A stretch of DNA of 64,000 nucleotides, from NCBI GenBank assembly GCA_021018995.1, contig CM037587.1:69707604-69771603 (forward strand), read 5' to 3'. Below the pieces are notes generated by a model that worked only from the letters and a program-made list of their open reading frames with translations, did no database searches and was not told the origin of the DNA. Source of the stretch: Chloranthus sessilifolius. Taxonomy: Eukaryota > Streptophyta > Magnoliopsida > Chloranthales > Chloranthaceae. Positions 34,403 to 44,412 of this stretch are shown in pieces. Numbering within the stretch: the stretch's first letter is position 1; each line of letters begins with the position of its first letter. The translations under genes were made by a program, and so were the position numbers.

Positions 34403-36865
34403 GGAAAACTGAAAAATCCTTAGCTGCCATGTTCCCAAATCATCACCAAGAAGGCAACCAAATCGACCCAAAAGCCAAAGGCAAAGCAAAACGCTCAAAA
34501 AGAGAAAGCTTTCAATGGACAAGGCAGATAGGGTTGAAAAGGAAAGAAAATACATGAGGAGCCTACCCTGCCGCCTCAAGCCCCGAGTCCGAGCTGCCCC
34601 CATTACCCATTCACTTAGTTTTGCCTAACCCTTCATTGATACCCGAAGCTCATACCGAGCTATTGGTGGATGAAACTTTTTCTCCTCCAAACATGATTGC
34701 CTACCATCCCTAAGATACCTCGTGGAAGCTTCCTCGACTATCCTCACCCCATTACCAGAAACAACTTATCCAAGGATGATAAAACTGCGGTATCAAAACC
34801 CCACACAGGTCATCAAGATGTTGCGTACGTGCCAACCTTAGTCATTTCATAGATAATCGTGACCTAACTGTGACGGTGAGGACATAGGGCATGCTCGGGA
34901 TACCTTTTCAATTCAACCCGATGGACCTTTGGGCGCTCAAGCGCCTCTTTCGTAAACATGGCTGCCCCATTTGACACAAGGCATGGTGGGTTCGGGCAAT
35001 CAATAATGAGAAGAGATCGCAATATCTCGCTAATGGATTCCATACTCAGGAGCTTTTATGTAATCGGGGGGCATACCCAAGAGAGGCGAACCCCTATCCT
35101 CGAAGCCCTCTTTCACTTTTCTAAGGGGCAATTTTTCAATGCCCCCATGCTCATCCTGGAAGCAATGGCTGATGTGAGTGCCAAGGTAAAGAAGAAACAG
35201 AAAATTGCTGGCCTCCTCTTTGGAAGACTAATTTCAGCCCTCTTAGGAGCCAAGTTTGACATTAATAGGAAGAGCCCTTTGAGGTACTCACTCGACAACT
35301 TTGGCAAGAAAGCACGGACCACAAGTCGGCCATGTTAAGAAGAATGAGGGAAGTAGGAGAACCAGCCTCCCGCACTCGCCCTATTGCCCTATTCTTTGCC
35401 CTGCTGAACCCATAGCACTGAGCCAGAGCTAGTTCTTCCGAGCATGACAGAACCAAGCCTGAAAGTGTGGGTGGGCATCTGCAGAAGTGGAAATTGTGTG
35501 GAGCCTCAACCACCCCACAGCCTCACCACCCCTACCAGCCATAAGCCCAACTCCTGTGGTGACCAGCTCTTTAGTTGCACCACTTGTCGCACTTAGTCCA
35601 CACACCCCGAGGTAGCCGGCTCTTGGTGCACCTCCTCTGACCCTGAGATGGCCTGGTTCCCTATTCCTCCACACCCTCCCCCATCCCAGCTGGTTCATCA
35701 TCCACACCTTCCATCATTCCTATTTTGGACACCCCTACCACACCAACCACCCCTACTATCCCAACACCACCCATCTCCCCCAACAATAACCAGGTCCTAG
35801 AGGAATTAGCCACCCCAATCCTTGCTCCATCCCCTTCCACCCCTCTGCTCCAAAGCTCCTCACACTCCCACACCCCTTCAGCACATACACCTGAGGTATC
35901 CCAGACCTCTGAACCCCAACCTTTCCCCACAGAGGCTTATTCACCCCTATTTGACACCATGGAGCTAGATCCTACACCTATCCCTGCTCCTCCCCCTTTC
36001 ACCCATTTCCCCACCTCCCCTTTCACACCCATTACCCCCCAACCCTCCACCTCACTAATCCCAATCCCCTCTAGGCTAATCTCCCCCACACCTGCTCCCT
36101 ACACCCAGATCCTCACCTACCTCCAAAATTTCAAGCCCGGCTCAAACAAATGCAGACAATCGATGCCTACATTGGAGCTCATCCAGTCGTTAACTGCCCC
36201 ATTACCACCTACCCCCATTACCCCTGCTCTCCATTTTGCCTCACAGGCAACCCAAACAGACCCAGAAGTCCTAGTGCTTCCACCCTCCACTACCACCCAG
36301 GCTACCCAAATGCACCCCCTTCACCACCCCACTTTTCCGACTTAGCCATTCAAACTGACCCTCATCGACCTCTCTTAACCCCCACCCCCCCCACTGGACC
36401 CCTTTAGTCCCCTACCACTCCATCCCTCCCTAGATATGCCACCCTCTCCAAAGGCCATGATAGAAAAATCCCTCACATCCGTAGGGGATGTGCGTATGGG
36501 CTGATTTGGAGGCCTACATCCCAACCCCTTATGAGGCCAAAATCAAAAATTAGAGCATTTCATGCAATTTGAGAGAGAGAAGATGAGGCCTGTGGGACGA
36601 ACATTCCAATTGGTCAAGGCCGAGCAAAGACAAGGTGGCTATGCTCCAAGCTCGCTTAGCTCAAGAACGAAGAAAACCACCAGACCAAACACCTTGGCCT
36701 CACCAAAAGATCAAGTCAAGAGTACACCGAACTCGTAACTCCATTCCTGAGAAACCAAAATCCTGTTCTGATTCCAACACTGATTCTAGTTCGGATTCTG
36801 ACAGTGACTCTAGTTCAGAGCCCATAGAACCCATCTATGATACTGACTTTGATCCTAGTTATTAA
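34403..36865 (+). pseudogene. Ath3 env-like ORF, frameshifted
   Basis: The N-terminus is Lys-rich (GKAKRSKRESF, frame 34357-34557). The core (frame 34958-35338) has FGQSIMRRDRN, VIGGHTQERRTPILEALFHFSKGQFFNAPMLILEAMADV, closely like Ath2. 35725-36345 is Pro/Thr/Ser-rich. The C-terminus (36635-36865) ends with a Ser/Asp tract (DSNTDSSSDSDSDSSSE) and YDTDFDPSY, the same ending as Ath2. No signal peptide or membrane segment is evident. Function is unknown; it is the last ORF of the element. Confidence 0.78.
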
Positions 36866-37180
36866 AAGTGCATCTCGTGTCTCAAATACAATGTATAAAT
36901 CTTTTGTTTTTGTATCATTCTTGCAATTCATCATTTGTTTTCTTTCTTATTCCATTTTTCTCGTTAATTGTTCATTTTCATTATTTTGCAATTTTTTCGT
37001 TATAGCTGCTCCCTACTTGAAACAAACAAAAATAAACCCCTCACCCTTACTCCCTTTCCCCCCTCTTTTTCTTTTTTCTGTAAAATTTCTGGTTCATACA
37101 ATTTGCTTTCTGCAATTCTCCATGCTATTATTTTTCTTGTTTTCCCCTAATAATCGTGACTATGCCACCACCTTTGAACC

Positions 37181-37215
37181 GGTGAGGACATTGCTCCTCA
37201 TAGGTTTGGGGTGTG
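37181..37215 (+). promoter_or_regulatory. Internal polypurine-tract copy with upstream hairpin, Ath3
   Basis: Hairpin TGAGGA-CATTGC-TCCTCA followed at once by ATAGGTTTGGGGTGTG, almost the same as the terminal tract AGGTTTGGGGGTG|TG at 38770-38784. Ath5 has the same arrangement at 59898-59932. Confidence 0.65.
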
Positions 37216-38622
37216 CATGTGTCTGCCCAAGGAATAGTTAACCTAAGGACAATGTAATCACCTAAGTAATCGAGAAATGAATTATTTTACTTAAGAATCA
37301 TGACAATGTGGAAATTTTAAAATTTTCTTTGCAAGAATTTAGACATTCTAAACCTTTATATTCTACATTTCCATGATAATTACACCAAAAACATACCGGT
37401 ATCGCACATAGTAAGTCAAAAGGAAGAGAAAAGGTAAAGATATACTTAAAAGCTCAAGGAAAAACCATAACCAAGGTGAGAATTGAGCCCATATATTTTC
37501 CATCTCTGTTGAAGAGTGACTGAGGCAATTTTTTCGATTCAAAGGATTGGTGAGGCATTAGATCCACTAGAAGTTAGGAAACTCCAAATTAAAACAAGTA
37601 ACAAGACTCATGAAACGAGGAAAAGATCAAGGCCTTCTTTGAATGACTTGAACCTAACAGAACCAACCAAGAAAAATCTGCCCTGTTTGTACCACATTTG
37701 GTAAATCCTACAATTCTTCATCAAAATACCCAAAAGTACTTGAACCTATGGAACCAATTCAGCCTTCCCTCACTCACGAGAATTGGGAGGTAAAGGAGAA
37801 AGAAGCGAAGATGGACCATTTAGGCAACATCAAGAAAATGAAGAAAATACCTCAAAAAGCAGGCAATATGGTGGCGAGAAAGAAGAGACAAACAATGTGA
37901 AAAAGTTGCAAGCAAAAAGGCAAAAAAGGGACCTTATATTCAAAAATGCAAGATCAAAGAAAGAACTGATCCACTTGTGAATGTGAGAATCTCGAAAAGA
38001 AGAAAAGAAGCTAAACTCAAAAAGGTGGAGTCATGAACCATCTCCGCACTTCACGAGTTCTCAAATTCAAACCTCTGTTCAAATTGCCTTTCCTTGAAAC
38101 TTCACTCCATAAAGCCATACAAACAAACCTAGATTAAAAGCCCTTGTGATCCAAAGTTGAGTGGTCATGTGGAGATGAGAAGTGACCCAATCTATGGTGA
38201 GGAGATGTCAATGATGCCATTGCCTAAGAATCATGCCTATGCTCATGCTTATGATCCATTTGGGAGATGTAAGCGCTCTTGAGCTTGAGTGAAAATGAAC
38301 CCCTCAACAAAAACACGATGAGAGTATACCTGGTGAGTGTTTGGGTTGGAACTTGAGCACCTTAAGTATGACTTATAACCTAATTTTTATCCATAGGATG
38401 AGCTTCTTCTTTGGCACATTTGTATGATTTTCTATGATGTTCACAGTTGGAAATATTGAAACATTCATGAGGTTTATAAATGTTTAAATTCTGCAAACAA
38501 TAATCAAATCTTCTGTTACATCATTGATTCAAGAGTAACTAACCTGCTCCTTGATTGCTCATTTGATAATATTGCACTGATATTAACTGTTTCATGGAGA
38601 AGTTTGTGGGTACCTTCACTGA

Positions 38623-38670
38623 AAACCCTCAGGAGACTTCACTCCTCCTCTAGGGATCACCTAGGGGTTT
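38623..38670 (+). other. Conserved three-armed RNA-fold motif, Ath3 copy
   Basis: Outer stem AAACCC (38623-38628) with GGGTTT (38665-38670); hairpin AGGAG/CTCCT (38631-38646); hairpin CTAGG/CCTAG (38650-38664). The copies in Ath2 and Ath5 are identical in every paired base. Confidence 0.78.
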
Positions 38671-38768
38671 AAAAGGCTTGTTGCATATGCTAAATGCACC
38701 TGTGCTTCCTACAAAAGTGGCTCTTTACTTTGTTTTTTATGTTTCTTTGCTCAGGGACTAGCAAAGCT

Positions 38769-38782
38769 TAGGTTTGGGGGTG
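38769..38782 (+). promoter_or_regulatory. Ath3 polypurine tract
   Basis: TTAGGTTTGGGGGTG directly before the 3' LTR; primer for plus-strand DNA. Confidence 0.85.
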
Positions 38783-40625
38783 TGATAAGTAGTGAAAAAT
38801 ACCATTTTTCACCCCTAAACATGAGCCTTGAAAGGCCCTTGAGAGGACTAAATAAGTGCTTTAGTGTTCATATTGCAGCTAACCAAAAAGACAGGTCCAA
38901 ATCCGAAAACCATCCTAAAATGATCAAAAAGCTGACAACGCATGTCAAGCTCAAAGAGGGAGTGAAGAAATAGCCTCAGCAATGGCTAAAAAGGTCCTAA
39001 AAGAGCAAGAAAAGACCTAAAGAAGAAGAAGGATCCATTCGCAAAGAAGAATGGAAGCTAAAAGTTCAATTCGCAAAGAACATCTACTATTCGCAAAGAA
39101 CTTTGAACTTTGCGAAAAGAAGAAAACACTCCTCGAATAGAAGATTTACCTCTGCGAAAAGAAGAGAAGTGCTTTGCGAAAAGAACTTCTGCTTTGCGAA
39201 AAGAACTTCTGCTTTGCGAAAAGAACTTCTGCTTTGCGAAAAGAACTTCTGGAGCCAACCTACTTTGCGAAAAGACCCTTAACCTCTGCGAAATGGCATA
39301 CTGGGGATTCTGACCACTTTGAAGGGCATTTCGAAGAACTCGCACGCCCCAATGCAATTAAAAGCCCGTAGACATTCCGAAGATTCCAAGCACAAACCAA
39401 AGGCATATTCCGTGAAAACCCAAAGATGAAATCACTTGGCGGGAACTTCTAGAAGCTCAAACAAACTTTTGAATTCCCATACGAAATTGATGCTTCTAAC
39501 GCTTTGATTTGAACGGATCGAGCATTTTCATTGGCGAGCAGATTTGGATCCCCGTGCTCAACAGCCATTGGGCAATAGATCTGAGCACTTGATTGGTCAA
39601 TTCAGCCTTGTGCGGGATAGAGGAAAGCTATAAATTGAGAAGACATTTGCCCAATTGAGGCATCCAGTTTTGAGTTTTCATTTCTATTTCCATCCTTCCG
39701 GTCGGATAGTCTATCTGCACTTGTAATTTCTTCCTCTGCTTTGCTTTTGAGAATTGAGAGTGCTTTTGTAACTCCAAAGAGATCAGATTCAAGATCGCTA
39801 GTCGAGGGCTTTCTAAAAGCCGTGCTCAGAATTGTAAGGGCTTTCTAAAGCCGTGCTCAGTAATTGTAAGATTGAATTTAAAGGTTCTTTTACTGTGTTT
39901 TCTCCATTGGATTCATGTCAAGGGTTCTTATTGATCACCTTAGTGCATTAGACTCCTTTAGATTCACTACTTTGCATGCAATTTCCTTGATTCATTACCC
40001 TGTCAATTAGCGTTGGTAACCTAGTTCGACACTTGCGATAATGTTCATGTTACGAATTGAGGATAGGTCAACAACTATTGGATGATCCGTGACCATTTAA
40101 GTGGATGATCATAACCATAAGTCTAAACCCCTTCCTTAATTCAGATTTATTTCTCTTACATCTGTGCTGGTAGCCAGATGAAGATTGAATCAACTCTATT
40201 TAGTTGCAGATTCTCCATTAAAATTCAAAGGCGAAATCACAGAAAGTTATTATTTCTCCATTTGATTTATTTTAATCACTTCCCCAACTTGAATCTGGAT
40301 CAGTTAGATAATTCTTTTCTTTATTTGCTTTTAGTTAAACGTGACAAAAAACCCAACACTCTCGTTTTATCTGCTTTCTAGATAATTATAGATCCAGATC
40401 TGGTAGCACAGATCTGGAGGTCTATCTCATATTTCAGACTAATTCTCTGTAGACGATCTTTAATATACTCACTTTTAAAACTTACTACAATTGGCCCTGA
40501 TCTTGCAGGCTATTGTTAGCCCTCAATGTGCTGATATCTCTTTCATAATTTAAAATTATGTAACTTATTATTCATTAATTCGTTCTCAAAATACACATAA
40601 AAAAGGCACATGTGGAGCGACAACA
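38783..40625 (+). repeat. Ath3 3' LTR
   Basis: 1843 bp, begins TGATAAGTAG and ends GCGACAACA. TATA box at 39629-39635; 20-bp minisatellite with 4 units at 39171-39250. It is followed by TSD GGGTT (40626-40630). Confidence 0.94.
39171..39250 (+). repeat. 20-bp minisatellite, 4 units, in Ath3 3' LTR
   Basis: Four exact copies of GCTTTGCGAAAAGAACTTCT, one fewer than in the 5' LTR. Confidence 0.97.
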
Positions 40626-40635
40626 GGGTTCCTCT

Positions 40636-40644
40636 CTATTTATA
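40636..40644 (-). promoter_or_regulatory. TATA box of the Tat1 LTR promoter
   Basis: Minus strand TATAAATAG in the context TCCTATAAATAGAGAGG, a near-ideal plant TATA box. The Ath3 insertion point is 6 bases downstream. Confidence 0.85.
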
Positions 40645-40924
40645 GGAAAAGAGAGGTTAGGAGGGTGTTTAGAGGCTAAATTGGATTAGGAATTAGGTAG
40701 TCTAGCCATCTAAGGTTTTCTAGGGTTTGTGGAGTCTTGAAAAGTGTGAAAACTACCTCCAATGATGGATGATAGGTTAGTGCCTTAAATCACTCAAGGG
40801 TTGCACATAGAATAGGAAAGGGTGCAACAGAACACGCAAAACACACCCAAGAGATCAAGATAGCCAACAAGTCAAACCCCAATCTCAAAATTCAAGGCAA
40901 AAAACTAGCGTTACTATAGCTAAG

Positions 40925-41095
40925 CCTAGTGCAACTAATAGATGCGCCAAGCTTAGGTACAGTAAAATAGTGTCAAGGAGGGTATTAGGAAGTTGGCTGC
41001 CCGTGGGGCGGCCACCAGTAGTTGGCGCAACTAATAGTTGTGCCAAGCCATTTTCTAAGGGAAAATGGCTTGGCACATCTATTTGATGCGCCAAG
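40925..41095. repeat. Palindrome array in the Tat1 LTR U3
   Basis: Elements at 40925-40951 (arms CCTAGTGCAACTA / TAGATGCGCCAAG), 41022-41047 (TTGGCGCAACTA / TAGTTGTGCCAA) and 41069-41095 (CTTGGCACATCTA / TTGATGCGCCAAG). A perfect 15-bp inverted repeat with a 5-base loop (41041-41055 with 41061-41075) interlocks the last two. Confidence 0.88.
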
Positions 41096-41556
41096 CATGC
41101 CTGGGGGCTAGCGAAGCTCTCGCGAGGTTCAATGCATGCCTCGCGAGGTTCATTTGATGCTTACTCTCAAGTCCGAATTTTGAATTGCCGTAACTTTTGA
41201 TGTACAGCTTCGATTGAGGCGATTCTTAGCTCGTTGGAAAGCTAGAGACTTCTACTTTTCAATGGCATGTGACTTGATCATAGTAGAATATCTCAGCTAG
41301 TCCCAATGCACTACTCTTTGATCATTGCACGGGAAGGTTAGGTTTAGGTTCGGAATGGGTTCTAAAGGTCGGGATTGCTTTCTAAAGGTTCAGAGTAAGT
41401 TGTAAGGAATTCAGGGTAGGCTCTAAGGGTTTTGGGGTAAGTTCTAAGGTTTTGGGAAGGTTCCTAAGGGTTTGATACATCCCATTGAAAGCTCGAAAGT
41501 GCGCCTTTCTCGAAGTGTGTTTCGATCGAGCCTTGGGCCAAATTTGAGTGTGTACA

Positions 41557-42911
41557 CCCATGGAGAAATCCCCTACAGTATTTAGATGAAGCCAATCATG
41601 ATTGAACAGAGGAACGAGCTAGCCTTCTTCCTCTAGATTGAGGAACCCCCAAGGTTGGATGATGAGCCTCCATGGTTCTCAGATATCAAGAATTTCCTCA
41701 AGACTCGAGCATTCCCTGAGGGGACGACCTGAGAGGATAGACGAACCATTCAATGTTTAGCAGCAAACTACATCATCTACGATGAGTGTCACTATAAGCG
41801 GTCATATAATAGCATCCTTCTCTGATGCCTAACTGAAAGAGAGGCAGCGAACATCATGAAGGAGATTCACGAGGGAGTATGTGGGGCTCAAGTCAATGGC
41901 CACATGCTCGCCAAAAAGATTTTACACCAAGGATACTTCTGGACTACTATGGAATCTAATTGTTGCAAGCACATTCAGAAGTGCTACAAATGCCAATAAC
42001 ACTCCAGTCTGATCCACGCTCTGGCCATTGATCTTCACAGCATGACCACTCCATGGCCATTTGCCACTTGAGGCCTTGACATTGTTGGAAAAGTCAATCC
42101 GAAAGCATCAAACCGACATCAATTAATCCTGGTCGCTATTGAATACTTTATCAAATGGGTAGAGGTAGCATCCTACATGAACATCACGACCCAACATGTT
42201 GAGAAATTCATTAAAAGCAATATTATTTGCCAATTTGGCGTACCCAAGCATATCATCATGGACAATGGCATGAACTTCATGAATAAGCGCATCAAGGCCT
42301 TCTGTGAGCAGTACAAGATCAAACATCATCGCTCGTCATCGTATCGGCCATAAACAAATGGGGCCGTGGAAGCTGCTAACAAAATGGTCGTCTGCATCCT
42401 CAAGAAGATGGACATCACCTAACGAGATTGGAGTGAAATGTTACCATTCAATTTATGGGCCTATAGAACATCGATCCACACCGCTACAGGGGCAACACCA
42501 TTCTCCTTTGTATATGGAATTGAGGCCATCCTGCTGGTAGAGGTTGAAGTACCGTTGCTCTGCATTCTCATGGAATCTAGCTTACCCGAAGCTGAAAAAG
42601 AGAGATTCCGCTTTAAGCAGTTGAACCTGCTAGACGAGAAAAGGCTCCTTGCCTTGTGTCATACCCAAGTGTACCAAGGGCGAATCGCATGCACTTACAA
42701 CAAATATGTTCGCAGTCGAGATCTGAAGGTAGGAGACTCCGTACTCAAGAAAATCTTCTCATCCCTCCACGCTGATCCCAGAGGAAAATTGAAGCCCAAC
42801 TAGGAAGGACCTTACATCATCTGAGAGGTGCTTCCGAGATATGCCATCCGGCTCGCCATCATAGACAAAGATCACATTCCTGAGCCCATCAATGTTAGAT
42901 ACGTCCAATGA
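41557..42911 (+). pseudogene. pol: Tat2 integrase, one frame with nine premature stops
   Basis: The reading frame passing through ATG 41586 can be followed to the end of pol (VRYVQ, stop at 42909-42911) with no frameshift. Motifs: KEIHEGVCGAQVNGHMLAKK and KCYKC (zinc-binding), GLDIVGK (first D), IIMDNGMNF (second D), NGAVEAANK (E), then FVYGIEAILLVEVEVP, which is typical of Tat-lineage integrases. Nine in-frame stops interrupt it; each is one C to T or G to A change from the Gln, Arg or Trp codon expected at that place. The 5' end is cut by the Tat1 insertion. Confidence 0.9.
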
Positions 42912-44412
42912 TTATATTCCTAAGTCTTTGCGGCAAGGTAAGTATTGACAAAAATGGATACGTGACTACTTAAGGATACTTTAAAAGGAGGCCATCATTT
43001 GAAAGCTCAGTAGCTAAAAAGTGTCCCTGAATGACCATACCCTTTGCTACCCCCATTGAGCCATCGACCTTTCTATCAGAAACCCTTCCAAAAAAATATG
43101 TGTATAATACCAACAAACAAAAGGAAAAAGAGTTACTATCAAATCCAAAAAAAATTAGAAAAGAAAAATCTCAAAAAGAGAATGCTTGAAAAGAAAAGAA
43201 AGTTTAAAAAAAATAGAAAAGAAGAAGTGGACCATGTACAGTAAAAATCCCTCAAGGAAGAGGTGTATTATGGCAGCTGGAACCCGATTAAGGAAACCTT
43301 TTAAAACCCATAATACCTTCAAAATTCCTAACCTATCCCATGGCCACGATACATTCCAAGAAAATCCCCCTTTAAGGTCCACGAGCAGTCACAGTATCCG
43401 TCGAGTCAGCATGAGCCAAGCTGTGAGATAATCAAAGAATTTCATCCAGCCGACTATGACGGAATCGACATCCATGTCGTTGCCATTGATAAGATAAAAA
43501 GAAAAAAAAAGAAGGAAAAATATATATATATATACAAGCTCAAAGCGAAAAGGACATGGTGAAAACCCGAAAGGACGTTATCGATAAAAATAATGAGCTT
43601 GTGCGGACCAGGTGAAAACCTGAAAAGGCGCTTGGGGTAAAAATGCAAACCCATGGACGTAGTGAAAACCCGAGAGGATGCTACGGGTAAAAAGAGGGAA
43701 AACAACAGGCACAACGGAAACCCACCTTGGGCGTTGTGAGTAAGAAAGTTGAAAAGAGAAAATGAAAAAGGAAAGATCCCTTCGGTTCCCCTCCCGCATT
43801 ACCCGATTCTCGACAGGGCCGCTCATGTTAGCTCAAATCCGGGTCCTGACCAAGAATGTCTCCGTGACAACACCGTCAAGTGTATGACCCAGGGTAAGGA
43901 GAAAAAGGTTGATTTGATCCAAAGGAATAAATGCTACGGCCTTGGTAAAAATTGTTGAACTTCACTCAGGACCAACGATGAAAGGGGGTTTGACCATGCT
44001 CAAAGGACCCATCATCTCCCCAATAATTGAGGCACCAAACGAAAAAAAATAATAAAAGAAAGAGAGTGCAAGGAGACCATTTTTCCCTTCCCCATTTTCA
44101 CACCCACACTTTGTGCTCATGTTGTGAACTTTTCACTTTAAAAGAAGTTCACTAATCAAAGAAAGGAGAAATAACACTATTTTGTAAAGATAATAGATTT
44201 CTCTTTCTCATATACAAACCTGTATACAGCTAACACCACATCCCAAATAATAATATGTGAGATGACTAGCTTCTTTCTTTCTTTCTTTACAAAAGTGCAA
44301 AAACAACAAACACATAAAGAAAATATGTATACCAAAAAGATGTATCTAATTAGGAGTTTCTTACGCCCCTTTCTATGGTTTGATCTATGCAAAAAGTATG
44401 TGCAGGAGGGAA
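42912..44412 (+). other. Tat2 3' region between integrase and the antisense genes
   Basis: Noncoding. A-rich stretch 43080-43215, (AT)n at 43520-43535, 51-bp tandem repeats 43558-43740. I see no gene; the short frames here are low complexity. Confidence 0.55.
43558..43740 (+). repeat. Tandem repeat, about 51 bp, 4 degenerate units
   Basis: Units start near 43558, 43611, 43661 and 43712. Each has the pattern GGTGAAAACCCGAAAGG, then a GC-rich step, then GGGTAAAAA. Such repeats are familiar from the 3' UTR of Tat/Ogre elements. Confidence 0.8.

Larger units (their letters stand above)
36866..38768 (+). other. Ath3 conserved 3' noncoding block
   Basis: No supported gene. It contains a hairpin plus second polypurine tract (37181-37215) and the three-armed motif (38623-38670). 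It is colinear with the equivalent blocks of Ath2 and Ath5. Confidence 0.7.
26407..40625 (+). mobile_element. Ath3: full-length Athila-type LTR retrotransposon
   Basis: 14.2-kb element on the plus strand: LTRs 26407-28242 and 38783-40625, perfect tRNA-Asp primer site 28249-28266, gag, protease, RT, RNase H, integrase, spacer, env-like ORF, 3' noncoding block and polypurine tract, with TSD GGGTT. It is the same LTR family as Ath2. The pol frames are broken more often than the LTR similarity would predict, largely by small losses at CAG/CTG triplets. Confidence 0.95.
23110..41556 (-). mobile_element. Tat1: Tat/Ogre-type LTR retrotransposon, 5' part, split by Ath3 and cut by Ath1
   Basis: Minus-strand element. 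Visible parts, in its own order: 5' LTR (41556-40626, then 26406-25694), primer site, 5' UTR with tandem repeats, and the N-terminal part of gag up to 23110 where Ath1 enters. The rest lies beyond the left edge. The gag type (FDKYNSTVNLIAHLKSYY, LTGPALRW) and the non-Asp primer site separate it from the Athila elements. Its LTR right end (TGTACACAC on the minus strand) abuts Tat2 pol, so it inserted into Tat2. Confidence 0.8.
40626..41556 (-). repeat. Tat1 5' LTR, 5' (U3) portion
   Basis: On the minus strand it begins TGTACACACTCAAA at 41556. It has short imperfect repeats of a GGTTCTAAGG type (41350-41475), two CTCGCGAGG motifs (41119-41127 and 41140-41148), an array of palindromes (40925-41095) and a TATA box at 40636-40644. 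Ath3 is inserted just past the TATA box. Confidence 0.75.

Noticed and set aside
43520..43535. (AT)n tract as a promoter
   Set aside because: A simple repeat with no gene downstream on either strand at a suitable distance.
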